This document shows, one piece after another, positions 33,262 through 35,143 of a DNA stretch of 35,143 bases (position 1 is its first letter; each line of letters opens with the position of its first letter). This stretch comes from a virus. The notes beneath the pieces are model-generated. The model made no database searches. It worked only from the letters and a program-made list of their open reading frames with translations, and was not told the origin of the DNA. The position numbers and the translations under genes were made by a program. Location: IMG/VR virus record IMGVR_UViG_3300046757_000883, positions 1 to 35,143 of that record; one strand, given 5' to 3'.

Positions 33262-35143
33262 TAGTAGTAACTTCCTCCACTATTTGATCCGCTGTTGTTT
33301 GAGCTATTGCTGTTTGAACTGTTTGAACTAGTAAACGAAGCAGAGCTTGTTATACCAGTATTTGTTGTTTCGCTTGAAGTAACAACGTTACCTGATGCGT
33401 TTAATCTAGTTGCTGTAATTTGATCTATTATTTCAATATTTGCAACAGTTGCACTATTAATAAAAATTTCATCAACTTCGCTTCTTATTTCAAACAAACT
33501 TCCAAACCCTTGTGTAATTTGATTTGGAACAATTACTACACTCACTAAGTCAGGAGCAATCCTGTTCATAATATAAGTTGCTAATTCTTGGAAGTAAAAA
33601 GTATCTCCAAAGTCCCAATTTTCTAAAGCAAAATATTGGTTAATTGCTTCAATACATCTTGTTTTAATATCATTATCGTTTAGTACAACACCTGGATTTT
33701 TTACTAATTTAAATGTTGCTTGCAAGTCTGACTTTGCAGCACTACCAAATAATTCTTTGTATTTCACAGGATGGTAAACAACTTCGTCACTAATAGATTT
33801 TATCTTATTGAGCTCAGCACCGTAGGACCTAAACAATTCATCCGAACTTGGTGGTAACGGTTTTTGTGTAAGTTGTCCATCTAAATAAAGTCTATAATTT
33901 CTATCATATGTTTTTGTAAGCATATATGTATCAATCATATTACTTGCACTTGGATCTATTCTATTGTTAGTATCTGCAACATGCACATAATGGAATTTTA
34001 ACTTGTCTCTACCAACAAACGCTTTGTAGTCACTGTTAGTTTCTAATTCAAGTGTTGTTGCATTTAACTTTTTAAATACGTCTGCATCTCTAAAGTAAAA
34101 TAATTGTCCATTTGTATATGTGCTTAACGGTTGTATTGCTGTTTGCGATTCTAAAATTTGTATATTAGAAGCATCAATATATCTAAAATCTTCAACACCT
34201 GCTTCTGTAAAATATTTTTCGTGTATAATAAGTTTTGTTAATGGTGCTGTAGCTTCATCAACAATATGTAAAAATAGTTCAGGGTCGTCAATAATACCAT
34301 CTGCATCTTTATCAGCAAAAGTTATTTCTATCTTTTTAGTATCTACGTACCCTTCTTTATCTCTATAAGACTCTAAGATATCAAAATCAAAATTATCTGT
34401 AAATGGTGATGTGCTGTCAGGCTGTGTATTAATACTTAAAATACTTAATTTGTCTTTAATTGTTTTACCAGTTTGTGAATCATAAATTTTATCACCACTG
34501 TCGTAGTAGAATTTAATTTCTCTATCACTTTCAAATACGTATCTTAAACCTCTGTAAGTTACTTTGTATGTTTCGCCGTTTGTTTCAAATAACAACAACC
34601 AACTTGCATCAAGATTTCCGTTACTTACATTGCCTGCAAAACCTGTACTAAAATTACTTCTCTTATCAAGGTCACTTGCTTTAATTAATCTCCAAACTCT
34701 GTTAACATCATCATAACGTAAACCAAAGTCATTGTATGCAAAAGTTTGATCAATAATTTCTACTTTTACATCATCTATAAGACTACTTGCTAGTTTAGGA
34801 CGAATTTGTATAAGTCTACATAGGCTTGGTATTTTGTCTGCTAATGCAATAGCACCTTGTGCATCTGACAACCCTACTGTTAGCCCGTTGCCTGCAACCG
34901 CTACAACCTTTGTCCACTTGTATATTGAACTTCCTGGATGATCTGCAGCGCCTGCCATAAGCGAACCATCTTGCATAAAGTGGAAGCCTTCAGGTGCTTG
35001 GAATTTAACTGCTGTGCCTGCTTCGATATATTTTAAACTGTTTGTTGTAAATGTGCCAACATTATATCCAGTTCCGTCTGTTGATTGGAAATTTCCTGTA
35101 AATGTATTTGTGTCTTCACTTACAACATTCCAAAATACGTTTA
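33261..35143 (-). CDS. Virion structural protein, probably baseplate component (5' end outside window)
   Basis: The frame stays open from the first in-window ATG (34976) up to the right edge; the upstream 55 codons read sensibly (FWNVVSEDTNTFTG then AVKFQAPEGFHFMQDG). The ATG at 34976 is therefore internal and the gene is 5'-truncated by the window. Seen: an EF-hand-like calcium loop (DKDADGIIDDPE, about 34280-34315) and an alpha/beta C-terminal part with IKTRCIEAINQYFALENW and LATYIMNRIAPDLVSVVIV, which resembles the C-terminal part of baseplate J/gp6-type wedge proteins. The protein ends in a Ser/Asn/Gly-rich tail (SSNSSNNSGSNSGG). The stop overlaps the next ATG by one base (TAATG), implying translational coupling to the giant gene. 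In T4-like marine phages this position follows the baseplate wedge genes, so a gp6/gp7-like role is inferred from position and the C-terminal pattern. Confidence 0.75.
   Translation of the reverse strand, partial: NVFWNVVSEDTNTFTGNFQSTDGTGYNVGTFTTNSLKYIEAGTAVKFQAPEGFHFMQDGSLMAGAADHPGSSIYKWTKVVAVAGNGLTVGLSDAQGAIALADKIPSLCRLIQIRPKLASSLIDDVKVEIIDQTFAYNDFGLRYDDVNRVWRLIKASDLDKRSNFSTGFAGNVSNGNLDASWLLLFETNGETYKVTYRGLRYVFESDREIKFYYDSGDKIYDSQTGKTIKDKLSILSINTQPDSTSPFTDNFDFDILESYRDKEGYVDTKKIEITFADKDADGIIDDPELFLHIVDEATAPLTKLIIHEKYFTEAGVEDFRYIDASNIQILESQTAIQPLSTYTNGQLFYFRDADVFKKLNATTLELETNSDYKAFVGRDKLKFHYVHVADTNNRIDPSASNMIDTYMLTKTYDRNYRLYLDGQLTQKPLPPSSDELFRSYGAELNKIKSISDEVVYHPVKYKELFGSAAKSDLQATFKLVKNPGVVLNDNDIKTRCIEAINQYFALENWDFGDTFYFQELATYIMNRIAPDLVSVVIVPNQITQGFGSLFEIRSEVDEIFINSATVANIEIIDQITATRLNASGNVVTSSETTNTGITSSASFTSSNSSNSNSSNNSGSNSGGSYY

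Noticed and set aside
33261-34976. The ATG at 34976 as the true start of the baseplate-type gene
   Set aside because: The frame is open and protein-like to the window edge with no stop and no Shine-Dalgarno before this ATG (it follows GGCTTCCACTTT).
1-35143. CRISPR array, integrase, toxin-antitoxin or anti-defence island
   Set aside because: No regular repeats, recombinase motifs or small two-gene toxin units were seen on either strand. All space is accounted for by structural and sugar-module genes.

Overview
The window is one uninterrupted minus-strand stretch of a large, AT-rich tailed-phage genome. Gene order, protein families and a TATAAATA late-promoter-like site point to a marine T4-like myovirus of the kind that infects Prochlorococcus, Synechococcus or SAR11 (Pelagibacter). 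The host cannot be fixed from this window alone. Every convincing gene lies on the minus strand, so transcription runs from base 35143 down to base 1. No rRNA, tRNA, CRISPR, IS element or integrase was seen, and no intergenic gap is longer than 67 bases.

Region 1 (35143 to 9904) is the late baseplate and fibre block. It starts with the 3' part of a baseplate-type structural gene cut by the window edge. Next comes a single giant gene of 5008 codons, a mosaic of beta-rich modules that fills 43% of the window. After it come a 206-residue structural protein, three tandem fibre/collar proteins that share an N-terminal domain but have unrelated C-termini (one is a gp12-like collar protein), and two tandem paralogous structural proteins. 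A TATAAATA box sits before the third fibre gene.

Region 2 (9836 to 1) is a tightly packed, translationally coupled sugar and small-molecule module of eleven genes. It holds a small coiled-coil protein, two paralogous DxD glycosyltransferases, a beta-rich unknown, a third DGDN-type glycosyltransferase and a radical SAM enzyme with an extra N-terminal cysteine cluster. It then holds two related glycosyltransferase-like proteins on either side of a GDP-mannose 3,5-epimerase homologue, a 2-oxoglutarate/Fe(II) oxygenase, a SAM-methyltransferase-like protein and a gene running off the left edge. It is preceded by a consensus-perfect sigma70 promoter (TTGACA, 17 bp, TATAAT) whose -10 lies inside an 18-bp dyad. 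This suggests that the host polymerase can transcribe the module separately from the late structural genes.

A reasonable reading, which is inference, is that region 1 builds the host-contacting end of the tail. Region 2 would make and transfer an unusual sugar, possibly L-galactose-type, that is then oxidised or methylated and placed on the virion or the infected cell surface. The most unusual items are the plant-type GDP-mannose epimerase, the giant mosaic structural gene, the sugar-operon promoter and the recurrent 8-nt start/stop overlaps.
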